From: Anaerolineae bacterium
GTDB taxonomy: Bacteria; Chloroflexota; Anaerolineae; Promineifilales; Promineifilaceae
Length of the DNA: 64,000 bases
Direction of reading: 5' to 3'
Assembly: GCA_030425205.1 (NCBI GenBank)
Contig: JAUIAP010000032.1
Coordinates: 1 to 64,000, forward strand
Every line of letters begins with the position of its first letter. Position 1 is the first letter of the stretch. A model generated the notes under the pieces. That model was not told the DNA's origin and searched no databases. It worked only from the letters and a program-made list of their open reading frames with translations. Shown piece after piece: positions 15,598 through 25,116 of this stretch. Both the position numbers and the translations under genes were made by a program.

Positions 15598-17373
15598 TTA
15601 ACGTTGCCCCACTGCGAGTTGTCGTTCGAGACGACGCGAATACCATGCCATAATCCCACTGCCGATAAAGTAGACGATAAATAGGAAGATGTATGGTTCT
15701 GTGCGAATTGTCAACCACGCTGGCTGAGAGGAGATGACGTTTGCGACCCGCAGGAAGTCAAACAAACCAACCAGATAGACGAGCGACGTATCTTTGTAGA
15801 TACCGATAAACTGTCCCACAATCGCTGGGATGACGATGCGAATTGCCTGTGGCAGCACAATTTTAGTGTACTTGTTGAAGGTGCTGAGACCCAGCGAATC
15901 GGCCGCTTCGTACTGCCCACGTGGAATTGCCTGTAAGCCACCACGCACATTCTCGGCAAGATAGGCAGCCGAGAACATCGTGAAGGCTGCCATGACGCGC
16001 CAAACGTTCAGGACGACGACGCCTGTCGGCAAAAAGATTGGGAACAACACGAGCGACATAAAGAGCAGCGTAATCAGCGGAACACCGCGAATCATCTCAA
16101 TATAGAGCGTGCAGAATGTGGCGATCACATTCCCCTTGAGGGAGCGTTGGAAGCCATACGCCGCAATTGGCACCAAAACCGGCCAGAATGCGAGCACTTT
16201 ACCCAATGTGGTTGTCGCAGTTGTGAACAGATAGGGTGTCCCAGTTGCCAAGAGATAAATAGTTGCGATCCCCGCGAGCGGATACGTGATCCACCATGGG
16301 ATGCCGTTGACTTTACTGCGTCGTCCAAGCGCAAGCAGCACGCCAAATGGGAATGAAACGATGACTGAAAAGACGGTAATCAACACCGTCAGCAGATAGC
16401 CACCCCATATTTGGTCGATATCTAGCTTGTAAAAACGGCCAGAACCACTGTAGTTTTGAATGAGCAGAATCACGGCAATCGGTACAACTGTATATTGCAC
16501 GAGCGTGAGCAGCGTCATTGCAATACTGGCGCCACGACTCTTTTGTGTCGAGAGGAAGCGTTCCTTTACGATGCCTAGCCCGATTCCGATTGCAACCATA
16601 ATTGCCGCGTAGAACAATCCTGCCCACTTGAATGGTGTGGTTGCCTCTCCCGTTGGCGTTAAGCCACCATCCCCAGCTCCGCGCAATATGAAGAAGATGA
16701 TGAAGTAGATGCTAAACACCCATCCCCATGTGACAGTGGGTCGAGCGATCGTTCCGCGTGTTTTTTCATTACGAAAGACAGCCACCGATGCGACGATCAG
16801 CGCGGCTAGCAGACCAAATGATGTCCACACCCGCACCATATTGTCGGATGTCCACGTGCCGCCGCTCAGCCCTTTCATGCGAAAGACCATGAGATTGGCA
16901 ATGTTTTCGCGGACTGCGCCCCAGCGTGCGCCAATTTCACCGGACTGTGTGACCTCTTGTGCCACTGCTGGGTCGAGTGACCAACTTGCGTTGGTGACGG
17001 CATAACCCCACAAGCCGACCAACGCGCTGCCCAAGACGAGCGACAATAATAGCGTGATCAACATGTTGGACACACTCGTGTACATGTTTTCCTTCAGCCA
17101 GATGGTTGCCGTGTTGTGGGTTCGTTTAATTTCGGCCAGCATCGTTAAGCCAACGCTGATTGCCCATACTGCAAAAATCAGTATCGCTGTTAACGGACGT
17201 GATCCGACTGTACGGATAAGCGCGAATAGCGTGACAAGTGTTAGCAACGCGATCCAGATCGTCTGTCCACGACTGCCCGTTATGTTGTCAAGCAGAAAGA
17301 CGTTCCAGTTGAAGGGAGGGCGACCGCCACTTTGTGCAAGTCTTGATGGTCTTTTAACTGATGATTGTGCCAT
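15598..17373 (-). CDS. aapM: Amino-acid ABC transporter permease (AapM-like), long form
   Basis: A 591-residue permease of the HisMQ family. The C-terminal half (about 335-585) is the standard five-helix permease domain, with the EAA loop QYEAADSLGLSTFNKY that contacts the ATPase, followed by VLPQAIRIVIPAIVGQFI. The N-terminal ~330 residues add several further membrane helices and a periplasmic loop; AapM/BztC homologues also have extra N-terminal helices, but this one is long compared with the ~380-430 residues I expect. Its start is 2 bp from the stop of aapQ, so translation is probably coupled. Confidence 0.88.
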   Translation of the reverse strand: MAQSSVKRPSRLAQSGGRPPFNWNVFLLDNITGSRGQTIWIALLTLVTLFALIRTVGSRPLTAILIFAVWAISVGLTMLAEIKRTHNTATIWLKENMYTSVSNMLITLLLSLVLGSALVGLWGYAVTNASWSLDPAVAQEVTQSGEIGARWGAVRENIANLMVFRMKGLSGGTWTSDNMVRVWTSFGLLAALIVASVAVFRNEKTRGTIARPTVTWGWVFSIYFIIFFILRGAGDGGLTPTGEATTPFKWAGLFYAAIMVAIGIGLGIVKERFLSTQKSRGASIAMTLLTLVQYTVVPIAVILLIQNYSGSGRFYKLDIDQIWGGYLLTVLITVFSVIVSFPFGVLLALGRRSKVNGIPWWITYPLAGIATIYLLATGTPYLFTTATTTLGKVLAFWPVLVPIAAYGFQRSLKGNVIATFCTLYIEMIRGVPLITLLFMSLVLFPIFLPTGVVVLNVWRVMAAFTMFSAAYLAENVRGGLQAIPRGQYEAADSLGLSTFNKYTKIVLPQAIRIVIPAIVGQFIGIYKDTSLVYLVGLFDFLRVANVISSQPAWLTIRTEPYIFLFIVYFIGSGIMAWYSRRLERQLAVGQR

Positions 17374-17375
17374 GA

Positions 17376-19004
17376 TTAACGCTCCCGAATGACGATCTTG
17401 CTGTTGTACCAGTTAAGGAAGGCTGAGATCAGCAAGCTCAAGGTTAAGAATGAAAGCATCACAATCAGCAATACCTGTAATGCACGCCCTGACTGATTGA
17501 TAATTGTCTGGGAGACGGCAAAGATTTCAGGATAGGCGATGGCGATACCCAGCGTGGAGTTCTTCGCAAGATTGAGATATTGACTTGTTTGTGGCGGGAT
17601 GATGACCTGTAACGCTTGTGGCAAAATGATCAGACGTAAACGTTGACCACTTGATAGCCCCAATGCACTGGCCGCCTCACTTTGGCCTTTAGAGACAGAT
17701 TGAATGCCAGCTCGCACAATCTCTGCGACGCTTGCACCTGTGTTGAGAACCAGCCCAATCAGCAAGGCCGCTGCGGTTGAAGAAATTGCACGCCCACCGA
17801 TAAAGCCGAGACCAGAAAGTTGAGGGGTTGAAACGACGGCTGGTGGTTCTGGTAGTGAAATGGGAGCGAAGGCAGCTGCGTCTTCAAGTTCGGCCGAAAC
17901 CAGCCCAATATCCGCAGTTGTGCCCACAACCAAATCGCAATCACCGTCCGCAAGATTGCTGGCGAGATTTCGCACATTACGCGGGCGCATCGTAAATGGC
18001 ACACCTAGACCCTGTAGCTGTGCAATCATATACTCGGTTGCTTTTGAGTCGCGGAGGCCACAAGCTGCAATACCTGCATCTTCGACCTGATCGGCCGAAA
18101 GTTGCCCAGAGGCAATCGCTGCCTCAATTTCGTTGATCTCGATTCCACCGAGTCGTTCTGAAACGATCGCTGTCAGCGAGTCAAGGTCGTTAACGCCATT
18201 GTTGGCCAACATTTGCAAGTTGGTGTTGCTGTTTGCACTTGCAATCAACCAGCCAACCAGCGGAAATACGAGCAGCGCAGCAAAAGCTGCCCAGCCTCGA
18301 TAATAGTTTTTACCCGTTTCAACCTGTTTATTGCCCAATATACGCCACAGTGCGATGGCAACAATGATGCCAATGATGAGCAAGATTAAAATCGTGCGTG
18401 ACGAGGAGAGCCAGATGATGTTGGGGACTTGTAGTCCCGCGTTGCTCAGGAAAACAGGTAGTGCAAACAGTTGTGCTGCCGACTGAGTTTGGGGTAGAAA
18501 GGCGAGAAAGCCCGTGAAGTAGATAAAGACGAGCTGTAGGACGAGTGGTGTGTTACGAAAGAAATCCACATAGAGTTGTGCCAACTTTGCAACGAGCCAG
18601 TTGTCAGACAACCGTGCGATACCGACAAAAGTCCCCCAAATCGTTGTCAGGATAATGCCCCACGTGGTGATGATGAGGGTGTTGACAGCCCCTGCGCCTA
18701 AGGCACGCCAAAAGCTAGCCTCCTCCGTGAATCCAACGGCATCTTCAGCAAGGGCAAATCCAGCTTGCCCGTTCATAAAGTCGAACAGACAGCGGAACTC
18801 AGAACCGTTGCCATTGGCACAAATAAATTGTGCTTCACCAAGTTGATTGATGTTGGCTGCGGTATTTGTGCCGACCCATCCAAAAAAGATGACCACGGCA
18901 ATCACAAAGGCGATTTGAAATAGCACGCCGATGACGCGAATATCAAAAACGGCCGCTAATAGGTTGGTAGGTCGTTTCATTTGCGGGGGTGTTGCAGTTG
19001 TCAT
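17376..19004 (-). CDS. aapQ: Amino-acid ABC transporter permease (AapQ-like) with inserted binding-protein-like segment
   Basis: A 542-residue permease. The N-terminal helix is at about 22-45; helices and loop at 105-250 include NTPLVLQLVFIYFTGFLAFL. The last ~140 residues carry GLVLNTGASVAEIVRAG and the EAA loop QSEAASALGLSSGQRL before IILPQALQVIIPPQTSQYL. Between these, residues about 258-390 form a hydrophilic insert that ordinary AapQ/BztB proteins, as I know them, lack. It includes a D-A-G-I-A-A-C-G-L-R-D motif and LADGDCDLVVGTTADIGLV, which resemble the second lobe of amino-acid-binding proteins such as the neighbouring aapJ product (YQDGVCDGFTTDKSGLIA). The insert would lie outside the membrane. 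Confidence 0.88.
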   Translation of the reverse strand: MTTATPPQMKRPTNLLAAVFDIRVIGVLFQIAFVIAVVIFFGWVGTNTAANINQLGEAQFICANGNGSEFRCLFDFMNGQAGFALAEDAVGFTEEASFWRALGAGAVNTLIITTWGIILTTIWGTFVGIARLSDNWLVAKLAQLYVDFFRNTPLVLQLVFIYFTGFLAFLPQTQSAAQLFALPVFLSNAGLQVPNIIWLSSSRTILILLIIGIIVAIALWRILGNKQVETGKNYYRGWAAFAALLVFPLVGWLIASANSNTNLQMLANNGVNDLDSLTAIVSERLGGIEINEIEAAIASGQLSADQVEDAGIAACGLRDSKATEYMIAQLQGLGVPFTMRPRNVRNLASNLADGDCDLVVGTTADIGLVSAELEDAAAFAPISLPEPPAVVSTPQLSGLGFIGGRAISSTAAALLIGLVLNTGASVAEIVRAGIQSVSKGQSEAASALGLSSGQRLRLIILPQALQVIIPPQTSQYLNLAKNSTLGIAIAYPEIFAVSQTIINQSGRALQVLLIVMLSFLTLSLLISAFLNWYNSKIVIRER

Positions 19005-19057
19005 TCCAGATATCCCCTGTAGGTTCTAAGGCGTTGCTTACGGTGGTATTTAAAAAA

Positions 19058-19077
19058 ACAGCCCGTCACCGGGCTGT
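19058..19077 (-). terminator. Attenuating terminator between binding-protein and permease genes
   Basis: On the minus strand ACAGCCCG-GTGA-CGGGCTGT is followed directly by seven T residues. It lies 68 bp after aapJ and 54 bp before aapQ. Such a stem probably lets only part of transcription continue into the permease genes, giving an excess of binding protein. Confidence 0.75.
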
Positions 19078-19144
19078 CTCTTTGTGAAGGACTAAGCTTC
19101 TGAACGGTTGCACGGCAACCGTGAAAACCTAGTCCTCATAAGAT

Positions 19145-20293
19145 TTAGCGGAATGGTGGTGCGTAGATCAGACCACCGTTTGTCCAGAGGTCGTTGACGC
19201 CACGTGCTAAGTTGATGTTGGTCTGTGAACCGAGGTTACGGTCATAGATTTCGCCAAAGTTACCAACTTGCTTGATGATTTGGTAGCAGAAGTCTGCGCT
19301 CAGGTTGAGTGCTTGACCGAGGTCATCGCCCTGACCGAGCAAACCTTGAACGACTGGGTCGTCGCTGCCGAGCATGTCGTCAACGTTCTCAGAAGTGATG
19401 CCGAGTTCTTCAGCCTGCATCGTGCAGTAGGTTGACCAGGTGACGATATCACCCCAGTTGTTGTCACCATGGCGCCATAGTGGGCCGAGTGGCTCTTTTG
19501 ACATCGTTGCGTCGAGGATGACGTGCGCTTCTGGGTCATCAAAGGTTGAACGTGTTGCGATCAAACCAGATTTGTCCGTTGTGAAACCGTCACAAACACC
19601 ATCTTGGTAGGCAGCGGTTGTCGTTGGGTTGTCTGGGTAGGTCAATGTTTCGATTGAAACATCGAGGCCGCGGAATACGTCAGCGAGGTTCTTTTCGGTT
19701 GTCGTACCAGCCTGAACACAGACTGCGCCACCTTCGAGGTCTTCGAGCGTTTCGATACCGCTTTCAGTACGAACCATCATGCCTTGACCATCATAGAATG
19801 TGGTTGGGCCAAAGTCGAAACCGAGAGAGGTGTCACGGCTAATCGTCCATGTGGTGTTGCGGATGAGAACATCAACTTCACCAGCTTGCAGCACGGGGAA
19901 ACGGTCTGTACCAGTCGTACCACGAACTTCAACTTGATCCGCGCCACCTTCACCGAAGACAGCCGCTGCAATTGCCTTACATAGGTCAACGTCAAAGCCG
20001 CTGTATTCGTTGGTTGCTGGGTCGAGGAAGCCAAAGCCGACGAGGTTGGCGTTACCACCACACTTCAAAACGCCAGCATCACGAACAGCAGCAACGGTAA
20101 CACCGTCGCCAGCAGGCATCGCAGCACCAGTTTCGCCACCCGCAGCGGGGACTTCAACTTCAACGATGCGAGTGACTTCAACGGTCACTTCAACCGTATC
20201 ACCAGTTGCTTGGGTTTCTGTGCCATTGCTGCCACATGCGACGAGGACGGCCCCCATCACGAGTACAAAAAGTAGAATTAATCTAGAGCGCAT
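19145..20293 (-). CDS. aapJ: Amino-acid ABC transporter substrate-binding lipoprotein
   Basis: A 382-residue solute-binding protein (SBP family 3). The lipobox AVLVACG places the lipidated cysteine at residue 20, so it is anchored outside the membrane. Mature signatures include LVGFGFLDPATNEYSGFDVD, DLCKAIAAAVFG, DVLIRNTTWTISRDTSLGFDF and CYQIIKQVGNFGEIYDRNLG, close to AapJ/BztA general L-amino-acid binding proteins. The C-terminus resembles AapJ (GGLIYAPPFR). It is first in the operon. A ribosome site GGAGAA lies before the ATG and a strong promoter ~215 bp upstream. Confidence 0.92.
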   Translation of the reverse strand: MRSRLILLFVLVMGAVLVACGSNGTETQATGDTVEVTVEVTRIVEVEVPAAGGETGAAMPAGDGVTVAAVRDAGVLKCGGNANLVGFGFLDPATNEYSGFDVDLCKAIAAAVFGEGGADQVEVRGTTGTDRFPVLQAGEVDVLIRNTTWTISRDTSLGFDFGPTTFYDGQGMMVRTESGIETLEDLEGGAVCVQAGTTTEKNLADVFRGLDVSIETLTYPDNPTTTAAYQDGVCDGFTTDKSGLIATRSTFDDPEAHVILDATMSKEPLGPLWRHGDNNWGDIVTWSTYCTMQAEELGITSENVDDMLGSDDPVVQGLLGQGDDLGQALNLSADFCYQIIKQVGNFGEIYDRNLGSQTNINLARGVNDLWTNGGLIYAPPFR

Positions 20294-20509
20294 TTTGTTT
20301 CTTCTCCATTTGAAACTTTGATCGGCCGAAACCGATATTCTTTAACCGCCAAACACAGGTCGGTAACTAAAAATACCCCAGCACCTTTGGATGTGGGATA
20401 GATTGTTGCTACCTAAAGTTTATTTCCGTAAACAAAATATGGATACTCGCTTCTTTACCCTGTGCCAGTGCGTATAGCAATCTGACTATAAGATGGCTAC
20501 AACTTCAAG
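20294..20509. other. Long 5' leader of the amino-acid transporter operon
   Basis: About 215 bp lie between the promoter and the aapJ start. I see a weak stem near 20322-20336 and an AT-rich stretch, but no recognisable riboswitch fold and no upstream ORF of note. Its length is unusual for this window, where most leaders are short. Confidence 0.35.
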
Positions 20510-20537
20510 TATATAGTGAACATTGCAAAAACGTCAA
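20510..20537 (-). promoter_or_regulatory. Sigma-70-type promoter of the amino-acid transporter operon
   Basis: On the minus strand TTGACG (-35) and TATATA (-10) are 16 bp apart. Transcription would start near 20503, giving an untranslated leader of about 210 nt. The leader holds a copy of TCGGCCGA at 20322 within a small stem ATCGG/CCGAT. Confidence 0.65.
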
Positions 20538-20624
20538 CTTTTGTGTGAAATCTGTTGCGCTTAGTGTGGATTCACTTTATTTCAAGTGGTGAATTGGTAC
20601 AAAGTTGCCAATAGTATCTGTTCT

Positions 20625-23183
20625 CTAGGACTCAACAAATTTGCGTTTCCACTCATAAAGCCGATTCAATGCCTCAAGCGGTGTCATGGAAAGGACGTCC
20701 ATTGCGCTTAATTCGTCCATCAGCGGGGACGTTTCGGGGAAGAGCGCAGCTTGTGTTTCCGTTTTAAATGCAGACGGTTCGACGCTGTGTGTGGGCGCAT
20801 GGGATTCGAGTTCCGCGAGAATTTCGTTGGCACGGTTGATCACGTCGCGGGGCAGTCCAGCTAATTGTGCGACATGAATACCGTACGAGCGATCGGCCGA
20901 TCCCGGCACAATCTGATGCAAAAACGCCACATTCTCCCCATCATCAGCGACCGCCACATTGTAGTTTGTAACCAGTGGGAGCGTATCGGCAAGGGTGACG
21001 AGTTCGTGGTAGTGGGTGGCGAACAGCGTGCGCGGCTTGAGACGAGGATGATTGTGCAGATATTCGAGCATTGCCCACGCGATGCTGAGGCCATCATAGG
21101 TGCTGGTTCCACGTCCGATTTCGTCCAAAATTAAGAGGGAACGCCGAGTCGCATGATTGAGAATTTCGGCCGATTCCACCATCTCCACCATAAACGTGCT
21201 GCGTCCTGCGTGCAGCTCATCGTGCGCGCCAATCCGTGTGAATATTCGATCGGCCAGGCCAATGGTCGCCGCGTCGGCTGGCACAAACGCACCCACCTGC
21301 GCCATCAACATGATCAACGCTGTCTGGCGGAGATAGGTGGACTTGCCCGACATGTTGGGCCCAGTGATGATGTGAATGCGGTCATCTTTACCGATGCAGG
21401 TATCGTTTGGCACAAAGCGGGTGAGATCGAGCGACTGCTCCACGACGGGATGGCGACCATTGATGATGGCAAGCGGGAGGTCGAGCGAAAGAATCGGCCG
21501 AACATAACCACGATTAACGGCCACTTCCGCCAACGCCGCCGCCACGTCGAGCTTCGCCAACGTTTGCGCCGTACAAATCAATCTTTCTCGGTATTGGCCG
21601 ACCTGTTCACACACTTGCGCGAATAGCCGCGCCTCCAGATCCAAGATGCGCTCCTCTGCGTTGAGGATCAGCGTCTCGTACTCCTTCATTTCAGGCGTTA
21701 TATAGCGTTCCGCATTGACGAGCGTCTGCTTACGAATGTAATTTTCAGGGGCGAGATGGGACTTGGCGCGAGTAATCTCGATGTAGTAGCCAAACACCTT
21801 ATTGAAGCCGACTTTGAGCGTGTCGATCCCTGTCCGCTCGCGTTCATGTGCTTCGAGATTGTTGATATAGTCTCGGGCATGGGCGGAGGAGCGCATTAAG
21901 CCGTCCAATTCGGCCGAAAATCCCTCCATAATCACGCCCATCTTATTAAAATTGGTTGGAGCCTCTTCAACAATCGCCTGTCGGATGATGTCGGCCACGT
22001 CGGCGCAATCGTCCAGTTCGGCACCCAAGTCGAACAGATCGGGGGATTGTGAGATCAACCGCAAAATATCGGGCAGCCCCTCCAACGTTAGGGCGATCAT
22101 CTCCAAATCACGCGGGATCGCCTTGTTGCTGATGACGCGATTAGTGAGACGTTCAAGATCGGCCGATTCCCGTAGCCGCTTGCGCATCTCTGCCCGCAAA
22201 AGTCCATCCTCAAAAAATGCCTCCACCTGATCTAAGCGACGATTGAGGCGATCTAGATGGACCATCGGTCGCGTCACGCGCTCACGCAACAGCCGCGCCC
22301 CCATTGACGTAGACGTTTTATCCAAAATTCCCAACAGCGAATTTTTCTTGTCACCGCTCAATGATTCGGTGATTTCCAAACTGCGCCGTGTCGCCTCGTC
22401 CAACGCCATGTACGCATCGGTGTTGTAGAAGGCCAGCGACTGCACCTGATGGAGCATCCCTTTTTGTGTCTCTATTAAATAGGAAAGGGCCGCACCCGCC
22501 GCCCGAATTGCCAGTGGTTTATTCTCGATTCCGTAACCACCTAACTCCTGCACCCGAAAATGGCGGCGCAACGTGCTTTCTGCGTAAGTGCGTTCAAAGC
22601 GCAACGTCGGGTAGTGGCTGACGACCTTTGCCTCTTGGCTCAAACTATGTTCAATATCGGGGACAATTAGTTCGGCCGGCTCAATACGACTCAGCTCTTC
22701 CAACAGTTGACGGCGTGAATCGATTTGAGTGACGGAGAATTCGCCCGTCGTGATGTCCGCATACGCCAGCCCTGCGCGATCACCGTCGCGCACAACCGCC
22801 GCCAGATAGTTGTTGCGCCCAGCCTCCAACATGCCCGGCTCCAACACCGTTCCCGCCGTAAAAACACGCACGACCTCGCGCGGCATCAAGCCATTAATAG
22901 GCGTTTTGCCAGTCTGTTCACAGAGCGCAACTTTGTATCCTTTTTGAATCAGGCGGGCGATGTAATTTTCGGCCGAATGGTGCGGAACCCCACACATCGG
23001 AATGGCGCCCCCACGCTGTTTCCGCGCCGTCAAAACGATGTCCAACTCACGTGCTGCCGTTTTGGCATCCTCATCGAACATCTCGTAAAAATCACCCAAG
23101 CGAAACATCAAAATCGCTTCGGGATATTGCGCTTTAATATCGAGATATTGTTGTCGGGAAGGAGTCGGTTTGCTTGCCATCAA
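20625..23183 (-). CDS. mutS: DNA mismatch repair protein MutS
   Basis: An 852-residue MutS of normal length. The mismatch-reading Phe-X-Glu motif is present as DFYEMF (Phe32, Glu34). The connector, lever and clamp regions follow (for example KVGFNKVFGYYIEITRAK near 455-475). The ATPase core has Walker A GPNMSGKST near 607, then GRSTFMVEMVESAEILN, Walker B LLILDEIGRGTSTYDG and FATHYHELV. The extreme C-terminus holds the helix-turn-helix dimer segment (TPLEALNRLYEWKR). It binds mismatched DNA and starts repair. No mutL lies in this window. Six copies of TCGGCCGA occur in the gene. Confidence 0.97.
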   Translation of the reverse strand: MMASKPTPSRQQYLDIKAQYPEAILMFRLGDFYEMFDEDAKTAARELDIVLTARKQRGGAIPMCGVPHHSAENYIARLIQKGYKVALCEQTGKTPINGLMPREVVRVFTAGTVLEPGMLEAGRNNYLAAVVRDGDRAGLAYADITTGEFSVTQIDSRRQLLEELSRIEPAELIVPDIEHSLSQEAKVVSHYPTLRFERTYAESTLRRHFRVQELGGYGIENKPLAIRAAGAALSYLIETQKGMLHQVQSLAFYNTDAYMALDEATRRSLEITESLSGDKKNSLLGILDKTSTSMGARLLRERVTRPMVHLDRLNRRLDQVEAFFEDGLLRAEMRKRLRESADLERLTNRVISNKAIPRDLEMIALTLEGLPDILRLISQSPDLFDLGAELDDCADVADIIRQAIVEEAPTNFNKMGVIMEGFSAELDGLMRSSAHARDYINNLEAHERERTGIDTLKVGFNKVFGYYIEITRAKSHLAPENYIRKQTLVNAERYITPEMKEYETLILNAEERILDLEARLFAQVCEQVGQYRERLICTAQTLAKLDVAAALAEVAVNRGYVRPILSLDLPLAIINGRHPVVEQSLDLTRFVPNDTCIGKDDRIHIITGPNMSGKSTYLRQTALIMLMAQVGAFVPADAATIGLADRIFTRIGAHDELHAGRSTFMVEMVESAEILNHATRRSLLILDEIGRGTSTYDGLSIAWAMLEYLHNHPRLKPRTLFATHYHELVTLADTLPLVTNYNVAVADDGENVAFLHQIVPGSADRSYGIHVAQLAGLPRDVINRANEILAELESHAPTHSVEPSAFKTETQAALFPETSPLMDELSAMDVLSMTPLEALNRLYEWKRKFVES

Positions 23184-23352
23184 AAAACACTCATGTCAGA
23201 ACGGCCCAATCCGCATAGCCGAGAATCCGTTCTTCTTAAATTAGAAATCAACTGCGAACAAGTATTCTATTGTGGCTTATGCGGGGAGGCAAACAAATGT
23301 GATGAAAACTAAGCTCTGATTGGTCGGTGATAGGTGAATACGATTAATCACT

Positions 23353-23381
23353 CGTGGTGCGTGCTTCCAACACGCACCACG
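23353..23381 (-). terminator. Hairpin after the hydroxyacid dehydrogenase gene
   Basis: CGTGGTGCGTG and CACGCACCACG flank a 7-nt loop, 28 bp past the stop at 23409. There is no T tract, so termination is uncertain. The arm belongs to the GTGGTGCGTG repeat family also seen near 41180, 47832 and 60837. Confidence 0.45.
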
Positions 23382-23408
23382 TTTACCGACTAAGTGCTAT
23401 TGCGGTTC

Positions 23409-24386
23409 CTAATACCCTCTTTCTAAATCAACGCGATTCGGCATTGCGTTTCCACGCGCGACCTCGTTCAGCATGTTTGCCAAGTCGTCCATTCTCAAGT
23501 AGAGGTCTTCCTCGTCGGCCAATGCGCTGCTGGCGTGTGGGGTCATGATGACGTTGTCCAGCTCGTAGAAGGGAAGGTTGGCAGGGTGGGTCGTGGCGCG
23601 GCGTGGTTCATCTTTGGGGTATTGATACCACACATCGAGTGCGGCGGCGTGTAGGTCGCCATTTTTCAGCGCATCGAACAGAGCCTCCTCGTCGATGAGA
23701 TGGCCGCGTCCGACGTTGACGAGAATGGCACTGTCGGGCAGTGCGGCGATTTCGGCCGATCCCACAATCCCCCGTGTCGCATCGGTCAATGGCAATGCCA
23801 AAATCAGCGCGTCCACTTTTGGCAAAAGGCTGGCGAGTTGGTCGCTCGGATAGATTTGAATGCCATCTTCTTCGACAGGTTCGCTAATCGAATTGCGCGT
23901 TGCGAGGACGGTAAAGTTAAGTGCATGGAGCATACTGGCGGCTTTTCGGCCGATTGCCCCATACCCCAAAATCAACGCCGTTTTGTTGCGCAGCGACAAT
24001 GCCCGACTTGGTTCATAGCGGGGTCGCCAATCACCTTGCCGTAGTTTGCGATCCAACGTCAGCATATTTTTCATCGCCGCCAGCAACATCGTCACCGCGA
24101 ATTCGCCAACGACGGGCGCATTGTAGTGGCTATTGTGGAGCGTGATGTGGCGATATGCTGCTTGCCCTAATATCTCCCGAAACGAGTTTGGAATGCCCGC
24201 CCACGGTAAGATCACCTGCTTGAGATTGGGACTTTGTTGCAACAGTTCATCCGTCAACCGACCCGCGATCAGCACGTCAAAGTCGTCGGCCGCTTCGTCC
24301 TTTGTCATGACGATTGCATCGTCGAGCTTTGATAGCAAATAGTCGTGTGCCTGCTCCCCAGCGTCATCCAAAGATAAAACCTTCAT
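23409..24386 (-). CDS. D-isomer-specific 2-hydroxyacid dehydrogenase
   Basis: A 325-residue NAD(P)-dependent dehydrogenase of the formate/glycerate dehydrogenase family. The nucleotide-binding motif GYGAIG is at about 141-146 after KTALIL. The catalytic Arg fits VNVGRGHLIDEEALFDAL and the catalytic His fits IMTPHASSALADEE near the C-terminus. It reduces a 2-oxoacid to a D-2-hydroxyacid or the reverse; the substrate is not readable. I start at the ATG at 24386 (MKVLSL): its likely ribosome site GGAGG lies in the last codons of the upstream pyrophosphatase gene, whose stop is 8 bp before this start, so the two form an operon. Confidence 0.88.
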   Translation of the reverse strand: MKVLSLDDAGEQAHDYLLSKLDDAIVMTKDEAADDFDVLIAGRLTDELLQQSPNLKQVILPWAGIPNSFREILGQAAYRHITLHNSHYNAPVVGEFAVTMLLAAMKNMLTLDRKLRQGDWRPRYEPSRALSLRNKTALILGYGAIGRKAASMLHALNFTVLATRNSISEPVEEDGIQIYPSDQLASLLPKVDALILALPLTDATRGIVGSAEIAALPDSAILVNVGRGHLIDEEALFDALKNGDLHAAALDVWYQYPKDEPRRATTHPANLPFYELDNVIMTPHASSALADEEDLYLRMDDLANMLNEVARGNAMPNRVDLERGY

Positions 24387-24393
24387 ACACCCA

Positions 24394-25008
24394 TTATCCT
24401 CCATAGACCATCTCATAATCCTTCATCGATGCTTCCACCACTTTGAGCGCATGTTCACGCCCGTACGCTTGCAAAATCTGCACGCGCTTATCATCCTCAC
24501 CCGGAATCATCTTATAGGTGATGAAGTAGTGGCGCAGACGATTGATCAGGTTGTCTGGTAGATCGGAAATGTCGTCCACATCGTTCCAGACCTGATCATT
24601 GACGAGAACGGCGATGATCTTGTCATCTGCTTCGCCATCATCGAGCATCTGTAATCCACCCACGACCTTCACGTTTAGAATGATCTCGCCACGATTGATC
24701 GGCCGTTCGCTAAAGACACAAATATCGAGTGGATCACCATCCCCTTTGGTCGCGCCCGGCATCAGCGCACGCACATTTTCATCACAATAGGTGCGTGGAA
24801 CAAAGCCATAGAGTGTTGGCGGGATGGCGGAGGTGCGTTGGGGACGATCAACGATGGTGTAGCCCGTCAGCTTGTCCACCTCATACTTGACGGAATCATA
24901 AGGGGTGATTTCGATATAGGCATGGATCAAGTTAGGCGGACTTTGCCCCACTTCAAGTCCATGCCACGGGTGCGGTCGGAAACGATAAAAGGGTTTTGGA
25001 AATGTCAT
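24394..25008 (-). CDS. ppa: Inorganic pyrophosphatase
   Basis: A 204-residue soluble family I pyrophosphatase, which hydrolyses PPi to phosphate using Mg2+. The metal-binding signature DGDPLDICV is at about 90-98, and other acidic residues lie in MLDDGEADDKIIAV. IEITPYDSVKYEVDK matches the N-terminal substrate strand. A TAGAAT hexamer is 6 nt before the ATG with no Shine-Dalgarno, which would suit a leaderless message. The stop overlaps the ribosome site of the downstream dehydrogenase gene. Confidence 0.93.
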   Translation of the reverse strand: MTFPKPFYRFRPHPWHGLEVGQSPPNLIHAYIEITPYDSVKYEVDKLTGYTIVDRPQRTSAIPPTLYGFVPRTYCDENVRALMPGATKGDGDPLDICVFSERPINRGEIILNVKVVGGLQMLDDGEADDKIIAVLVNDQVWNDVDDISDLPDNLINRLRHYFITYKMIPGEDDKRVQILQAYGREHALKVVEASMKDYEMVYGG

Positions 25009-25116
25009 AAGACTATTCTACCTGAGTTTGTCGCATCGTTTGACGAAAATAGTGTGTCGTGTTGACGCATCATCGATGGAAAGCTGTATCATTCCAATTT
25101 TGCGCTAGGGACGGTG

